Shown piece after piece: positions 14,783 to 23,967 of a DNA stretch of 64,000 nucleotides. The position numbers and the translations under genes were made by a program. The stretch is from Eubacteriales bacterium. GTDB lineage: Bacteria; Bacillota; Clostridia; Lachnospirales; Lachnospiraceae. The notes beneath the pieces were generated by a model. That model did not search any database, had not been told where the DNA came from, and saw only the letters and a program-made list of their open reading frames with translations. Location of the stretch: the NCBI GenBank assembly GCA_030524175.1, contig JAUNHC010000003.1, positions 155,912-219,911 of the forward strand. The letters are read 5' to 3'. How positions within the stretch are numbered: position 1 is the stretch's first letter; every line of letters starts with the position of its first letter.

Positions 14783-16549
14783 TTACATCCTCTCCGGAGC
14801 AGAGAATCCCAACAGATCGATACTCGTCTCCAGCACATTCCTGGTCAGCTTCAGAAGCTGAATGAAGGATTCCTTCTGTACCTTGTCCTCTTCACTTAAG
14901 ATTTTCGTCTCGTGGTAGAAACTGTTAAATGCATTGGAAACCTCGTATATATAGGCGCAAATCTTATGAGGTGCCTTCTCCTCAAACGCATTCTCCACAG
15001 TCGCACCGAAACCTGTAAGCTGAAGCATCAGGTTCTTTTCACTGTCATTGACTGGAGCCAGAATTTCACCAGCCTCTGAGTCACCGCCTTCTTCCAGATA
15101 ACGGTTAAGAATAGACTTGATCCTCACAATAGTGTAGAGGATATACGGCCCTGTATTTCCCTCAAAGGATGTAAAACGGTCCACATCAAAAATATAATCC
15201 TTGGTTGCCTGATTAGACAAATCGCCGTATTTGATTGCAGAAAGTCCCACGATCCCTGCCGTTTCTTTTGCGTCCTTATCCTTGACACTGCGGTTCTCTA
15301 CTATCTTACGGAACATCTCTTCATTGATATCGCTGATCAGGTTCTCCAGCCTCATGACTCCGCCTTCTCTTGTCTTAAAAGGCTTGCCGTCCTTGCCGTT
15401 CATCGTTCCGAAGCCCAGGAAAGAAAGCTTCGTATCTTCATTTACAAGGCCCGTCTTTCTGGCACACCGGAATACCTGGATAAAGTGAAGCTCCTGGCGC
15501 TTATCCACCACATACAGTATTTCGTCCGGGGAAAAGAGCTTCATACGCTCCACAATGGTAGCAAGGTCTGTGGTGGTATAAAGGGATGCCCCGTCGGATT
15601 TCAGAAGCATACAGGGAGGAATCTCCTTCGTGTCACTGTCTTCCTTCACATCCACTACAAGTGCACCCTGGTCTTCATAAGCAAAGCCCTGTTTTTTCAT
15701 TTCTTCAACCATATCCGGAATATAAGGCTGAGCATCCGATTCCTTCTTCCATAAGTCAAAAGAAACATTCAGATTATCATAATTTCTCTTAAGATCCGTT
15801 ACAGACACTTCCATAATATGGTTCCAGAGAGCCATGTATCCCGGTCTTCCCTGCTGGAGAAGATGAGTAGCCTCCAATGCCTCATTGCGGTATTCCTCAT
15901 CCTCCTTGGATTTAGCGCTGGCACAAGGATAAATCTCTTCTAACTCACTGATGGTAAACGGCGCTTCCTTTGGGTACTCCCCTGTATAGGAATCATTGAA
16001 ATATACAAGCTCCGGCTGTCTGTGCTTCACTTCCGTGATGATCAGGCCCATCTGCAGTCCCCAGTCTCCCAGGTGTACATCCCCAATGACCTTATGGCCC
16101 ATATAACGCCCAATCCTCTTAATGCTCTCACCGATAATAGCGGAACGCAGATGCCCCACATGCAGAGGCTTGGCCACATTCGGGCCGCCGTAATCTATGA
16201 TCAATGTTTTAGGATTCTGTGCTTCGCTGACGGACAGCTTGGGATCTGCTGCCATTTCCCTCAGATACTCTGCCAGAAACTCTTCCTTTACCTTAAGGTT
16301 GATAAATCCCGGTTTCACCACTTCTGCCGCAGAAAAAACACTGCTGTCTCCAAGATTCGCCACTACCTCATCTGCAATCATGAACGGAGCCTTCTTATAT
16401 GCCTTTGCTCCAGCCATAGCTCCATTACACTGAAATTCACATAAATCCGGCCTGTTTGAAACAGTAACCTTACCATAGGACGGGTCATACCCTGCTTTTT
16501 CAAATGCAGCGGAAAGCTCTTCCGCCATGTGTTCCATAAGTTTTTTCAT
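14783..16549 (-). CDS. argS: Arginyl-tRNA synthetase
   Basis: 588 residues, class I synthetase that charges tRNA-Arg. Visible are the HIGH-like motif PNVAKPLHVGHLRSAIIG, the N-terminal Add-1 domain, and the catalytic stretch NFDLWKKESD-like region (NVSFDLWKKESDAQPYIPDM). The KMSKS-equivalent region is NGKDGKPFKTREGG, and the DALR anticodon-binding end is APVNDSEKNLMLQLTGFGAT through to LLGFSAPERM. Length and order are normal for the bacterial enzyme. No T-box leader was seen upstream, and only about 50 bp separate it from degV. It is housekeeping and not obviously tied to the kinase downstream. Confidence 0.96.
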   Translation of the reverse strand: MKKLMEHMAEELSAAFEKAGYDPSYGKVTVSNRPDLCEFQCNGAMAGAKAYKKAPFMIADEVVANLGDSSVFSAAEVVKPGFINLKVKEEFLAEYLREMAADPKLSVSEAQNPKTLIIDYGGPNVAKPLHVGHLRSAIIGESIKRIGRYMGHKVIGDVHLGDWGLQMGLIITEVKHRQPELVYFNDSYTGEYPKEAPFTISELEEIYPCASAKSKEDEEYRNEALEATHLLQQGRPGYMALWNHIMEVSVTDLKRNYDNLNVSFDLWKKESDAQPYIPDMVEEMKKQGFAYEDQGALVVDVKEDSDTKEIPPCMLLKSDGASLYTTTDLATIVERMKLFSPDEILYVVDKRQELHFIQVFRCARKTGLVNEDTKLSFLGFGTMNGKDGKPFKTREGGVMRLENLISDINEEMFRKIVENRSVKDKDAKETAGIVGLSAIKYGDLSNQATKDYIFDVDRFTSFEGNTGPYILYTIVRIKSILNRYLEEGGDSEAGEILAPVNDSEKNLMLQLTGFGATVENAFEEKAPHKICAYIYEVSNAFNSFYHETKILSEEDKVQKESFIQLLKLTRNVLETSIDLLGFSAPERM

Positions 16550-16598
16550 GATTATTATGACTCCTCGTTTCTCTATTTCGCTTCACTGATTCCTCTGC

Positions 16599-17468
16599 TC
16601 AGACAGTCACTTTCTTTGAACATGCAACAGCCAGAGCGCCTTGCCCTATATGACAGGCTACGCTCAGGGAAAGCGGGTCCATATGGATATCGTATCCGGG
16701 AAACAGTTCTTGTATTTCTTTCTTAAACTCCTCCGCCTCCTGGCGGTTTCCTGTATAAGCAGCCTGAAGGCACATCTGTCCCTTCTCCGCATAGGAAGCA
16801 AAGCGTTTCTCAAAATCTTCCTGCATCGCTTTGAGCATGACACGTTTGGCCTGTTTTTTCCCTCTTACCTTGGAATAAGCATCCAGCTTCTCTCCCTGGA
16901 TCTGAAGCACAGGCTTCAGGTTCAACACCGTACCGATAGCTGCCGCTGCCGGAGTGATCCTGCCGCCTTTTTTCAGATATTTAAGAGTCTCCAGGGTAAT
17001 ATAAATACTGGACTCCAATTTTTCATCTTCCAACACTTTTTTAATCTCTGCTGCGCTTCTTCCTGCCTCACTCAAGGTAATGGCATCAAGAACCGACTGA
17101 CGCTGAGTGACAGAAATCCTCTGATTGTCCACCACCTGTACCTTACCGTCATAATCCTGGGCCAGCCCCATAGCTGTGGCGCAGGAAGCGCTTAAACCGC
17201 TGGACATGGGAATATGAACTACTTCATCATATTTACTTAATAAACTATCCCATAATCCGCACACTTCTGCCGGGCTTGGCTGGGAAGTAGAAATTGTCTC
17301 ATCACTCATCAATCTCTCGTAAAAATCTTCCTGTGACAGGGTGATCCCTTCCAGATACATCGTTTCATTGATATAAAAGGGCATCGGGATCACTGAAATC
17401 CCCAACTCCCTGCCTTGTTCCTGTGTTATGCCGCTGTTACTGTCTGTCACAATGGCAATTTTTCCCAT
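16599..17468 (-). CDS. DegV-family protein (fatty-acid-binding, FakB-like)
   Basis: 289 residues starting MGKIAIVTDSNSGIT, with AAAGGAG 10 nt upstream; earlier in-frame ATGs are inside or before that site. DegV features are VTDSNSGIT at the start, PSPAEVCGLWDSLLSKYDEV, the SSGLSASCATA loop and SLSVACHIGQGALAVAC at the end. Family members bind a fatty acid and present it to the FakA kinase for phosphorylation and use in phospholipids. No fakA is nearby, so the partner must be elsewhere. It precedes argS on the same strand. Confidence 0.88.
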   Translation of the reverse strand: MGKIAIVTDSNSGITQEQGRELGISVIPMPFYINETMYLEGITLSQEDFYERLMSDETISTSQPSPAEVCGLWDSLLSKYDEVVHIPMSSGLSASCATAMGLAQDYDGKVQVVDNQRISVTQRQSVLDAITLSEAGRSAAEIKKVLEDEKLESSIYITLETLKYLKKGGRITPAAAAIGTVLNLKPVLQIQGEKLDAYSKVRGKKQAKRVMLKAMQEDFEKRFASYAEKGQMCLQAAYTGNRQEAEEFKKEIQELFPGYDIHMDPLSLSVACHIGQGALAVACSKKVTV

Positions 17469-17641
17469 ATGCATTCTCCTTTGCTTTCTGCGCATCGCGT
17501 TACTATCATCTGCATAAGCATCAAAACAGATGCTGCTTTGTCCGTTACCGGATCAGCAAACGATCATAAAACTATATAAATCACACGTCAGATAAAAATA
17601 CACGCTGTACATAGTGTAACACATTTTTCCCGGCATCTCAA

Positions 17642-17670
17642 TTGTAAATACATAACTTTTGTGATATAAT
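17642..17670 (+). promoter_or_regulatory. Promoter of the LUD-domain gene
   Basis: -35 TTGTAA (17642-17647), 17-bp spacer, -10 TATAAT (17665-17670). The LUD gene starts at 17762 after a TTTCAGGAGGATGATC ribosome binding site. Confidence 0.7.
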
Positions 17671-17761
17671 TTAAATACTTTGTAACAGGTCAGGACTGAC
17701 TGAACTGTTTTGCACCAAACCCTAATTACATAGCAAAAATTTATTTCAGGAGGATGATCAT

Positions 17762-18397
17762 ATGTCATATATTGAAGAAAGCTACCGCAAAGCCTCTGCT
17801 GTCTTAATGAAAAAATTCGAAAAGAGAGGCATGGAAGCCTTTTACTGCAGCACCAAGGAGGAAGCACGCAGTCAGATCCTGTCACTCATCCCGGAAGGCT
17901 CTTCTGTGACCTGGGGCGGTTCCGAATCCATGTGCGAGGCAGGTGTCCGTGACGCTGTCTGCCAGGGAAACTACACTGTGATCGACCGTAAATCTGCCGG
18001 CACACCTGAAGAAGCACGTGCACTCTACGGAAAAATAGTATGTGCTGACTATTTTCTCACCAGTACAAATGCTTTCACAAAAGACGGTGAATTAATTAAC
18101 ATTGACGGCGCCAGCAACCGTGTGGCCTGTATTGCCCACGGCCCGGCAAATGTCATTGTACTGGCCAGTATGAATAAAATGTGCTCCTCAGTGGAGGATG
18201 CGGTAAACCGTGTGCGCACCCTGGCTTCGCCGCCCAATGCTATCCGGGTAGGTGCCGACACCCCCTGCTCCAAAACAGGGATCTGCGGCAATTGTCTAAG
18301 TCCGGACTGTATCTGCTGCCAGATCCTCGTAACCAGATTCTCCAGGATACCAGGCAGGATCAAAATAGTTCTCTGCGGAGAGAAATTAGGCTTTTAA
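17762..18397 (+). CDS. LUD-domain protein (LutC/YkgG-like)
   Basis: 211 residues of the LUD (lactate utilisation, DUF162) family. Typical segments are SSVTWGGSESMCEAG, DYFLTSTNAFTKDGELINID, SNRVACIAHGPANVIVLA and PPNAIRVGADTPCSKTGICG. The C-terminus is Cys-rich (CGNCLSPDCICCQI). Family members act with iron-sulfur partners in lactate oxidation, but this gene stands alone without lutA/lutB, as is common in clostridia, so the role is unknown. It has its own promoter and a strong ribosome binding site, and is followed by the giant inverted repeat at 18404-18611 and a shared terminator. Confidence 0.85.
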   Translation: MSYIEESYRKASAVLMKKFEKRGMEAFYCSTKEEARSQILSLIPEGSSVTWGGSESMCEAGVRDAVCQGNYTVIDRKSAGTPEEARALYGKIVCADYFLTSTNAFTKDGELINIDGASNRVACIAHGPANVIVLASMNKMCSSVEDAVNRVRTLASPPNAIRVGADTPCSKTGICGNCLSPDCICCQILVTRFSRIPGRIKIVLCGEKLGF

Positions 18398-18403
18398 ACT
18401 CTA

Positions 18404-18611
18404 ATGATGTCAGGGTCAAAAAGGAGCCGGGGCAGGCGCTGTCCTCTCCAGACAGACGCTCGCTTCCCTTCAACTAAGTACTAACTGCGACTAAGACGCT
18501 CAGGAGAGCCTTCGCGCCTAAGTCTTCGTAAGCACTGGATTTTCAGGCGCGCTTCCGCAAGTCTGTCTGGAGAGGACAGCGCCTGCCCCGGTTCCTTTTG
18601 ACCCTGACATC
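18404..18611. repeat. Large imperfect inverted repeat, about 206 bp, with nested hairpin
   Basis: The left arm 18406-18457 (begins GATGTCAGGGTCAAA, ends CCAGACAGAC) matches the complement of the right arm 18561-18611 over about 51 bases, with one extra A and one G/A difference. The 103-bp centre holds another inverted repeat (GACTAAGACGC near 18489 with GCGCCTAAGTC near 18514). It has no open frame. It looks like a folded non-autonomous mobile repeat (MITE or REP type) inserted between the LUD gene and the terminator. Confidence 0.8.
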
Positions 18612-18628
18612 ATCTAATTCTCTAATAC

Positions 18629-18679
18629 AAGAAAAGCTGTCTCACGGCAATCCACATTGCACCTGAGACAGCTTTTCTT
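18629..18679. terminator. Bidirectional terminator between LUD gene and ptsI
   Basis: AAGAAAAGCTGTCTCA (18629-18644) and TGAGACAGCTTTTCTT (18664-18679) form a perfect 16-bp stem with A- and T-rich flanks, between two convergent genes. Confidence 0.9.
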
Positions 18680-18696
18680 ATCTTTTATTCAATCCT

Positions 18697-20313
18697 TCAA
18701 TCTATCTCTCTTACGATTTTTCTCACCGGCAGCACAAAGGTGGGCGATACGGACAGTTCGTCCACTCCCATTTCTACAAACCGCTCAGTCAAGGTCGTAT
18801 CCGCGCCCAGCTCGCCGCAGATACCTGCCCATATACCTTCCTTATGAGCGTTGTCCACGATCATCTGGATCATACGGAGTACAGCTTCATGATGGGAATC
18901 ATAAATATTGTCAAGTTTGGCATTCTGGCGGTCAATTGCAAGTGTATACTGTGTCAGGTCATTGGTACCGATACTGAAGAAGTCCACTTCCTTTGCCAGA
19001 AGATCACTGATCATGGCAGCAGCAGGAGTCTCGATCATCACACCCTGCTCCACCTGGGCTTTAAAAGGAATTCCCTGCTCTGTAAGCTCTTTCTTCACTT
19101 CCTCCACAATCGCCTTGATCTGTTTTACCTCTGTAACGGAAATGATCATAGGGTACATAATGGAAATATTGCCGAACATACTTGCACGGAATAAAGCCCT
19201 GAGCTGTGTCTTAAACACTTCGGGACGATCCAGACAGATTCTGATGGCACGGTATCCCATAGCCGGGTTCTCCTCATGGGCCATCTGGAAATAATCAATC
19301 TGCTTATCTGCCCCGATGTCCAATGTACGGATAATAACCTTCTTGCCTGCCATATTCTGAGCTACTGTTTTGTAAATCTGGAACTGTTCTTCCTCTGTGG
19401 GATAGTTGTCTTTCTCCAGATATATGAACTCACTGCGGAAAAGGCCGATCCCCTCTGCATCGTTGGTAAGTACACTGGCCACATCAGAAAGACTTCCGAT
19501 ATTGGCATACAAATGAATCTTGTGCCCGCTCTTAGTCTCTGTGGGCTTATCCTTCAATTCCTTAAGCATAGCTCTCTGGCGGATATCTTCTTCTTTCATA
19601 TCCTGGTATTTCTTCAGTGTTTCTTCATCCGGCTCCAGGATCAGAGAACCGCTTCTGCCGTCCACAACCGCCATCTTCCCGTTCATACTGTCATCATATT
19701 CAATATTAATGAGTGCCGGGATATTCATAGTTCTTGCCAGGATCGCCGTATGTGAGTTGGATGATCCCTTTCTTGTGACAAATGCAAGTACCTTACTCTT
19801 ATCCATCTGGACTGTTTCACTTGGAGCTAAATCCTCAGCCACCACGATCACAGGCTCAGAAGCCTCCAGGTCTCCGTCTGCATTCCCTGACAACACACGT
19901 ACCAGACGGTCAGAAATATCCTTCACATCTGCAGCCCTGGCTCTCATGTAATCATCATCCATCTGGGCAAACATACTGGCAAAATTGTCACCGGTTGTAG
20001 CCACTGCATATTCTGCATTTACACTTTCAGTATTGATGATGTTTTTGATAGAATCAAGATAGTCATCATCGTCCAGCATCATCTGATGTACCTCGAAAAT
20101 AGCCGCTCCTGATTCCCCAACTTCCTGCACTGCCTTCTCATAAAGACCCTGAAGCTGCTCTACTGCTTTATCTTTTGCCTGTTCCACACGGGCCACTTCC
20201 GCCTCTGTATCCTCCACATGAACACGCTTAACGCTTGTATCCACCTTCTGAAGAATAGAAATTCTGCCGATAGCGATGCCTGAAAAAACAGATTTTCCTT
20301 CTAATACTCTCAT
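18697..20313 (-). CDS. ptsI: PTS Enzyme I, general copy
   Basis: 538 residues. The general PTS Enzyme I, transferring phosphate from PEP to HPr. It shows the phospho-His loop KGSSNSHTAILARTMNIP near residue 190, the PEP-site blocks GIGLFRSEFIYLE, GYRAIRICLD and SIGTNDLTQYTLAID, and the active Cys in GICGELGAD. It is preceded by its HPr gene (20398-20655) on the same strand, the usual ptsH-ptsI order. It is shorter and clearly diverged from the ula-operon Enzyme I at 348-2048. Confidence 0.94.
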   Translation of the reverse strand: MRVLEGKSVFSGIAIGRISILQKVDTSVKRVHVEDTEAEVARVEQAKDKAVEQLQGLYEKAVQEVGESGAAIFEVHQMMLDDDDYLDSIKNIINTESVNAEYAVATTGDNFASMFAQMDDDYMRARAADVKDISDRLVRVLSGNADGDLEASEPVIVVAEDLAPSETVQMDKSKVLAFVTRKGSSNSHTAILARTMNIPALINIEYDDSMNGKMAVVDGRSGSLILEPDEETLKKYQDMKEEDIRQRAMLKELKDKPTETKSGHKIHLYANIGSLSDVASVLTNDAEGIGLFRSEFIYLEKDNYPTEEEQFQIYKTVAQNMAGKKVIIRTLDIGADKQIDYFQMAHEENPAMGYRAIRICLDRPEVFKTQLRALFRASMFGNISIMYPMIISVTEVKQIKAIVEEVKKELTEQGIPFKAQVEQGVMIETPAAAMISDLLAKEVDFFSIGTNDLTQYTLAIDRQNAKLDNIYDSHHEAVLRMIQMIVDNAHKEGIWAGICGELGADTTLTERFVEMGVDELSVSPTFVLPVRKIVREID

Positions 20314-20397
20314 AGGTTCTTTTTCTCCTCGATTTCACAGAATGTTAATGTTGCCGGCCACCCAGTTTACTGAATGACAGCTTTCCATTCTCAGGAA

Positions 20398-20655
20398 TTA
20401 TAAATTGTTCTCCAAAAAGGCTTTCACTACCGCTGCATCTGCTTCTTCACTGTCACCTTCCACAGTAACGGTAATTTCATCATTCTGCTTAACTGCAAGT
20501 CCCATAATTCCGAAAATTTTCTTGGCATCGCCTTTCTTTTCGCCTTTAGAGATCGTAATCTTGCTGCCCAGCTTGCCTGCCTCTTTAACAAGCAGTCCTG
20601 CCGGCCTTGCATGGATTCCTAATTCGTCCTTAATAACATAGTTAAATGATACCAT
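20398..20655 (-). CDS. ptsH: HPr phosphocarrier, general copy, with Lys at position 46
   Basis: 85 residues from the ATG preceded by AGGAGGAAGAAAATT; the longer frame starts before the ribosome binding site. His15 is present in ELGIHARPA. At position 46, where Gram-positive HPr proteins carry the Ser phosphorylated by HprK, the residue is Lys (KKGDAKKIFGIMGLAV). It could carry phosphate for the PTS but not act as a classic P-Ser-HPr co-repressor with CcpA. ptsI follows directly. Confidence 0.92.
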   Translation of the reverse strand: MVSFNYVIKDELGIHARPAGLLVKEAGKLGSKITISKGEKKGDAKKIFGIMGLAVKQNDEITVTVEGDSEEADAAVVKAFLENNL

Positions 20656-20825
20656 AATTTTCTTCCTCCTGTACACATATTCTATAAGATGTCTATTATT
20701 ATATCACAGAACAGATATATTCTTCCATCCCTTTTTGCAGCTTGCACAAAAAAATCATGGATTTATTGTCAATTTAACAGAAAAACCTTTTCTCCTCGTC
20801 CATTATGCCGCATAAGAATAACTCA

Positions 20826-21470
20826 TCAGTCCACGATCACCGCCCGGGCAAAATACTGGGGCATATGGAAATTCGGCGTACTGCTTCCCACTTCTGAAAA
20901 ACTGGCATAATGTTCAATCTCCGGTGTCTCAGAAATCTTGTAAAAATTACAGTATAATGCTGTTTCAGGATCATCAAGAGCCACTCCGCTGATTTCCTTC
21001 AAAAAATCTTCTGGAAACAGGACATGGACTTTCCAGAAATGCTCCTCCACAACAGCTCCCGGAGCAGCCTTTTCATAAATGTCCGGCGGAAGAAAAGAGC
21101 GGTTCTTTCTTCCATGCCCGTATTTCCCATACATAACACCATTCCCGTTGATCTCAAAATTCAAATACAAGGAATCCGCTGTCATTGCCCCATCCTTGTC
21201 CGGAAAACCAATAAATATCTCCATGGCGCTGTCATCGCATACCCTTGACCCAGGAACAGATGCAAATCTGCCCTCAGGGTCTTTGCAGTCTCTCTTGGGT
21301 TCTTTTTCCCGGCAGGTCATTTCTACATAAAGCCCTTTTCCCTTTATATAGCCCATATACCCCGACACTTCCGGTTTCGGTCCGTCCACCCACTGAAAAT
21401 GCTCCACCTGAAACTGCTCGCACAACATGATTTCGTCTTCACTTTTTATTCTCTTCACATGGTAATCCAA
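20826..21470 (-). CDS. Carbohydrate-binding family 9-like (DOMON-type) protein
   Basis: 214 residues if started at TTG 21470, which has GAAGGAGG 7 nt upstream. A GTG at 21509 without such a site is the alternative. The sequence has the beta-rich pattern of CBM9-like/DOMON domains: GLYVEMTCREKEPKRDC, SAMEIFIGFPDK, LYLNFEINGNGVMYGKYG, FWKVHVLFPEDFL and YCNFYKISETPEIEHYASF. No signal peptide is seen, so it is probably cytoplasmic. Function is not known. It stands alone between the ptsH promoter and the transporter operon that ends at 21603. Confidence 0.55.
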   Translation of the reverse strand: MDYHVKRIKSEDEIMLCEQFQVEHFQWVDGPKPEVSGYMGYIKGKGLYVEMTCREKEPKRDCKDPEGRFASVPGSRVCDDSAMEIFIGFPDKDGAMTADSLYLNFEINGNGVMYGKYGHGRKNRSFLPPDIYEKAAPGAVVEEHFWKVHVLFPEDFLKEISGVALDDPETALYCNFYKISETPEIEHYASFSEVGSSTPNFHMPQYFARAVIVD

Positions 21471-21602
21471 AACTCTGCCTCCTTCGTCCTTCCTGTCAGT
21501 ATCCTTCACTGAGGAACTTCAGTCCCGTCAGCTTTACCCAGGACAACTGATATGCTTATGACATGATGACATTATTATAGAGTCCCTGCACCCATGTGTC
21601 AA

Positions 21603-22622
21603 TCAGCCCCGTCTTTGGAGTTTCCTCGTCCCCACATAAATGATCAAGGCCGCCAGGGACAACACTCCCGACTTCACACCTGTAAGCATCTGCTCCAATG
21701 CAGGAACTGTCTTCGGCATCATTAAATATAATTTCATTTTTTCGATTTCTGATTTGATCTTATCCGGCCAGAATTGAAAATCAGACCATTTTCCCGGCAT
21801 CCAGTCGACAGGAATCCTTACATAACGCCATATTAGAAAAACAGCCGCTCCCGCCATGAGAATGCAGGCACCTGTCCAGCACCAGGATTCCCAACTGCTC
21901 TCCCTGCACGTCTTTCGTTCTTTCCAGGCCGAACGGAAAAGCTCTCCGAAAAGCACTGCCGGAAGTAATAAAAGTGCCAGCAAAGGAAGGGATTTCATCA
22001 GTCCCTCCTCTGCGGCAGAACCGGAAAGCCCATGGCGCATAAGTAATTGATCCACAGCAGTTTCCTGATTTTCCCCTTTAGAAAAGCGAACCAGCATTCT
22101 TGTATACACTGTTTCCTTATCATATTTCCTGATAAGCACTACCTTTTGTTTCCAAGGCACAACCTTACGTACCTGATAAGTGTTTTTCCCCAGCTGAAGC
22201 ATCCCGCCTTCCGCCTGGGCACTTCCGAATAAATCCAGAGCAGTATTTCTGTCAATGATACAGCCATCCCTGTCCGTCCCGGAAAGCAAACCTGCTCTCC
22301 AGTCATACAGGCCCGCATCCCCTAAAAGCCCCACTGTCAAAACTTCTGTCTGACGTCCGTAATCCTTCTGCACCGCCTTCTGGATACCTCCGTCCCAATA
22401 AAAACATAAATCCGCAGGATTATCCCTCTTCTGCTCTGTCTCCAATATTTCACCTGCCCTGTTCTGATCCGGATATACAGAAGAAAAGAAAACAGGGATG
22501 GCCGGGTTCTCCCCCATTCCAAGATAAACCCTGAGGCTGCTGAAGTAGCAGACAGCTGCCAGCAGCCAGATGATCAGACATCTTCCCCAGGCCAGAAATG
22601 ATGCCTTACCGCCGCCGTTCAT
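21603..22622 (-). CDS. MacB/FtsX-like four-helix membrane protein (no ATPase attached)
   Basis: 339 residues. Topology resembles an ABC exporter permease of the MacB type. One N-terminal helix (about 10-28) is followed by an outside domain of about 180 residues (VGLLGDAGLYDWRAGLLSG, CIIDRNTALDLFGSAQ, TYQVRKVVPWKQKVV) and three C-terminal helices (LLALLLLPAVLFGELF, WTGACILMAGAAVFLIWRYV, VLSLAALIIYVG). No ATPase gene is in the operon. The start overlaps the adaptor gene by four bases (ATGA). Last gene of an operon whose promoter carries TTTAGAGA boxes. The family assignment is by topology and is therefore moderate. Confidence 0.5.
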   Translation of the reverse strand: MNGGGKASFLAWGRCLIIWLLAAVCYFSSLRVYLGMGENPAIPVFFSSVYPDQNRAGEILETEQKRDNPADLCFYWDGGIQKAVQKDYGRQTEVLTVGLLGDAGLYDWRAGLLSGTDRDGCIIDRNTALDLFGSAQAEGGMLQLGKNTYQVRKVVPWKQKVVLIRKYDKETVYTRMLVRFSKGENQETAVDQLLMRHGLSGSAAEEGLMKSLPLLALLLLPAVLFGELFRSAWKERKTCRESSWESWCWTGACILMAGAAVFLIWRYVRIPVDWMPGKWSDFQFWPDKIKSEIEKMKLYLMMPKTVPALEQMLTGVKSGVLSLAALIIYVGTRKLQRRG

Positions 22623-23959
22623 GACTCCTGCAGCCGTACACGGCTGCCGTCTTCAATCTCTCTGTCACAGTCCACAATGACCAACTGGCTGCCTGCAATG
22701 ATATTTTCCTGCAAAGCTGCCAGGGATTCGTTTTTGTCATTGACATTTACATCAACCTTTCTTGCCACCATCACTTCTCCCAGAACAGAATCCTGGGTAT
22801 CTACCACATAAACAAAATATCGTCCCTGTGCCTGGAATAATCCGGAAAGAGGAATACAGGAGGTGTAAGGTCCTTCATCCTTAGACACTGAAAACTCCGC
22901 TGTCTCACCGATAGAAAGCGTACCCTCCGGCACCTGCATAGAGATGATCCTGGAGTCTGCATCTGCTTCATCCTCTTTGATGGATTCAATGACCACGTCC
23001 TCAACTTCTTTTCCATTGCTCCCTTTTACCGAGGCCTTTGCACCAATCTCAACATACTTTAAATCATCCTTTGTAATGGTCCCCGTAAGCCGGAAATTTC
23101 CCTTTGTCTCATAGAGAATGACAGCAGCTTCCGAAGTTGTGGAACTCCCTGTAGATGCAGAAATCTTTTTTACAACTCCGTCCGCAGAGGCTTTCACTGC
23201 CCCCTTCCTTTTAAGAAGCTTCTGAAGCTTTTCAAGCTCCTTCTGCGCATCCTCCAGTTCCCTTTTTGCATTCTGAAGACTGCTGTCTGATGCGTCTGCC
23301 ATTCTGGCATCCTCTATCTCCCTTTCCGCTGTAAGCACTTCCTGGTTTCTGCTCATGATCACCTGATTTAACGCCTCTTCCCTTGCCCTAATTTCATCAA
23401 GCAGAGACTGTTCTCTGGAAGTGTCTGAAGGGGTGTCTGAAAATGACAGAGAGTCATAGTAATTCTGAAGCTTCTGCCTGGCAACATTTACCTCCATCTC
23501 AGCATTGGCTATATTGATATCACCGTTTTGCACTGCAACATTATAATTCTCCTGGGCTCTGCTGAGATCATTTGACTTTTTCTGGCCGCCCACAGAATCC
23601 TTGCTCTCCAGATCACCCACCTTCAGCTTAAGCTCCTCTATTTCTGCCTGTTTTTTACTTACTGATTCTTTCAGGCTTCCTGTGGAAAGACGAAGAAGCA
23701 CATCCCCTTTTTTCACTGACTGTCCTTCCTGTACAAGAACCTGTCCAACCTTCTGGTTTTCCATGGCAAAAACAGCCCTCTCCCGGATTCCTTCCACTTT
23801 TCCGCTGCCTTTGACCGTATGGGTGATCACCTGATTCTGTATTGTTTTAGTCCTGACCCTCGCCACATTTACAGAATCCGCTGCCCTTGACAGCACTGTA
23901 AAAAGAAACATTACCGCAAAAAACATGCCAAACCATTTCATCAACTTTTTTTGTCTCAT
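22619..23959 (-). CDS. HlyD/MacA-like membrane fusion (adaptor) protein
   Basis: 446 residues. N-terminal membrane anchor (WFGMFFAVMFLFTVLSRAAD), then the biotinyl-lipoyl half motif MENQKVGQVLVQEGQSVKKG. A long coiled-coil hairpin runs from about 95 to 240 (KQAEIEELKLKVGDLESK, AREEALNQVIMSRNQEV, AKRELEDAQKELEKL). The second lipoyl half is KGAVKASADGVVKKISASTG, followed by beta-barrel domains. Such adaptors bridge exporter permeases; in a Gram-positive cell the hairpin projects into the wall. It is placed between a sugar-type permease pair and a MacB-like protein, which is unusual. Confidence 0.8.
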   Translation of the reverse strand: MRQKKLMKWFGMFFAVMFLFTVLSRAADSVNVARVRTKTIQNQVITHTVKGSGKVEGIRERAVFAMENQKVGQVLVQEGQSVKKGDVLLRLSTGSLKESVSKKQAEIEELKLKVGDLESKDSVGGQKKSNDLSRAQENYNVAVQNGDINIANAEMEVNVARQKLQNYYDSLSFSDTPSDTSREQSLLDEIRAREEALNQVIMSRNQEVLTAEREIEDARMADASDSSLQNAKRELEDAQKELEKLQKLLKRKGAVKASADGVVKKISASTGSSTTSEAAVILYETKGNFRLTGTITKDDLKYVEIGAKASVKGSNGKEVEDVVIESIKEDEADADSRIISMQVPEGTLSIGETAEFSVSKDEGPYTSCIPLSGLFQAQGRYFVYVVDTQDSVLGEVMVARKVDVNVNDKNESLAALQENIIAGSQLVIVDCDREIEDGSRVRLQES

Positions 23960-23967
23960 ATGCTCAC

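Noticed and set aside
14560-16599. T-box leader for argS (and similarly for aspS-hisS)
   Set aside because: I looked for a tRNA-like leader upstream of the synthetase genes. The spacers are short and contain no T-box core, so no riboswitch is claimed.
18404-18611. Possible CRISPR array or insertion sequence
   Set aside because: There is one pair of arms, not a series of repeats with spacers, and no transposase frame inside; kept as a palindromic repeat.
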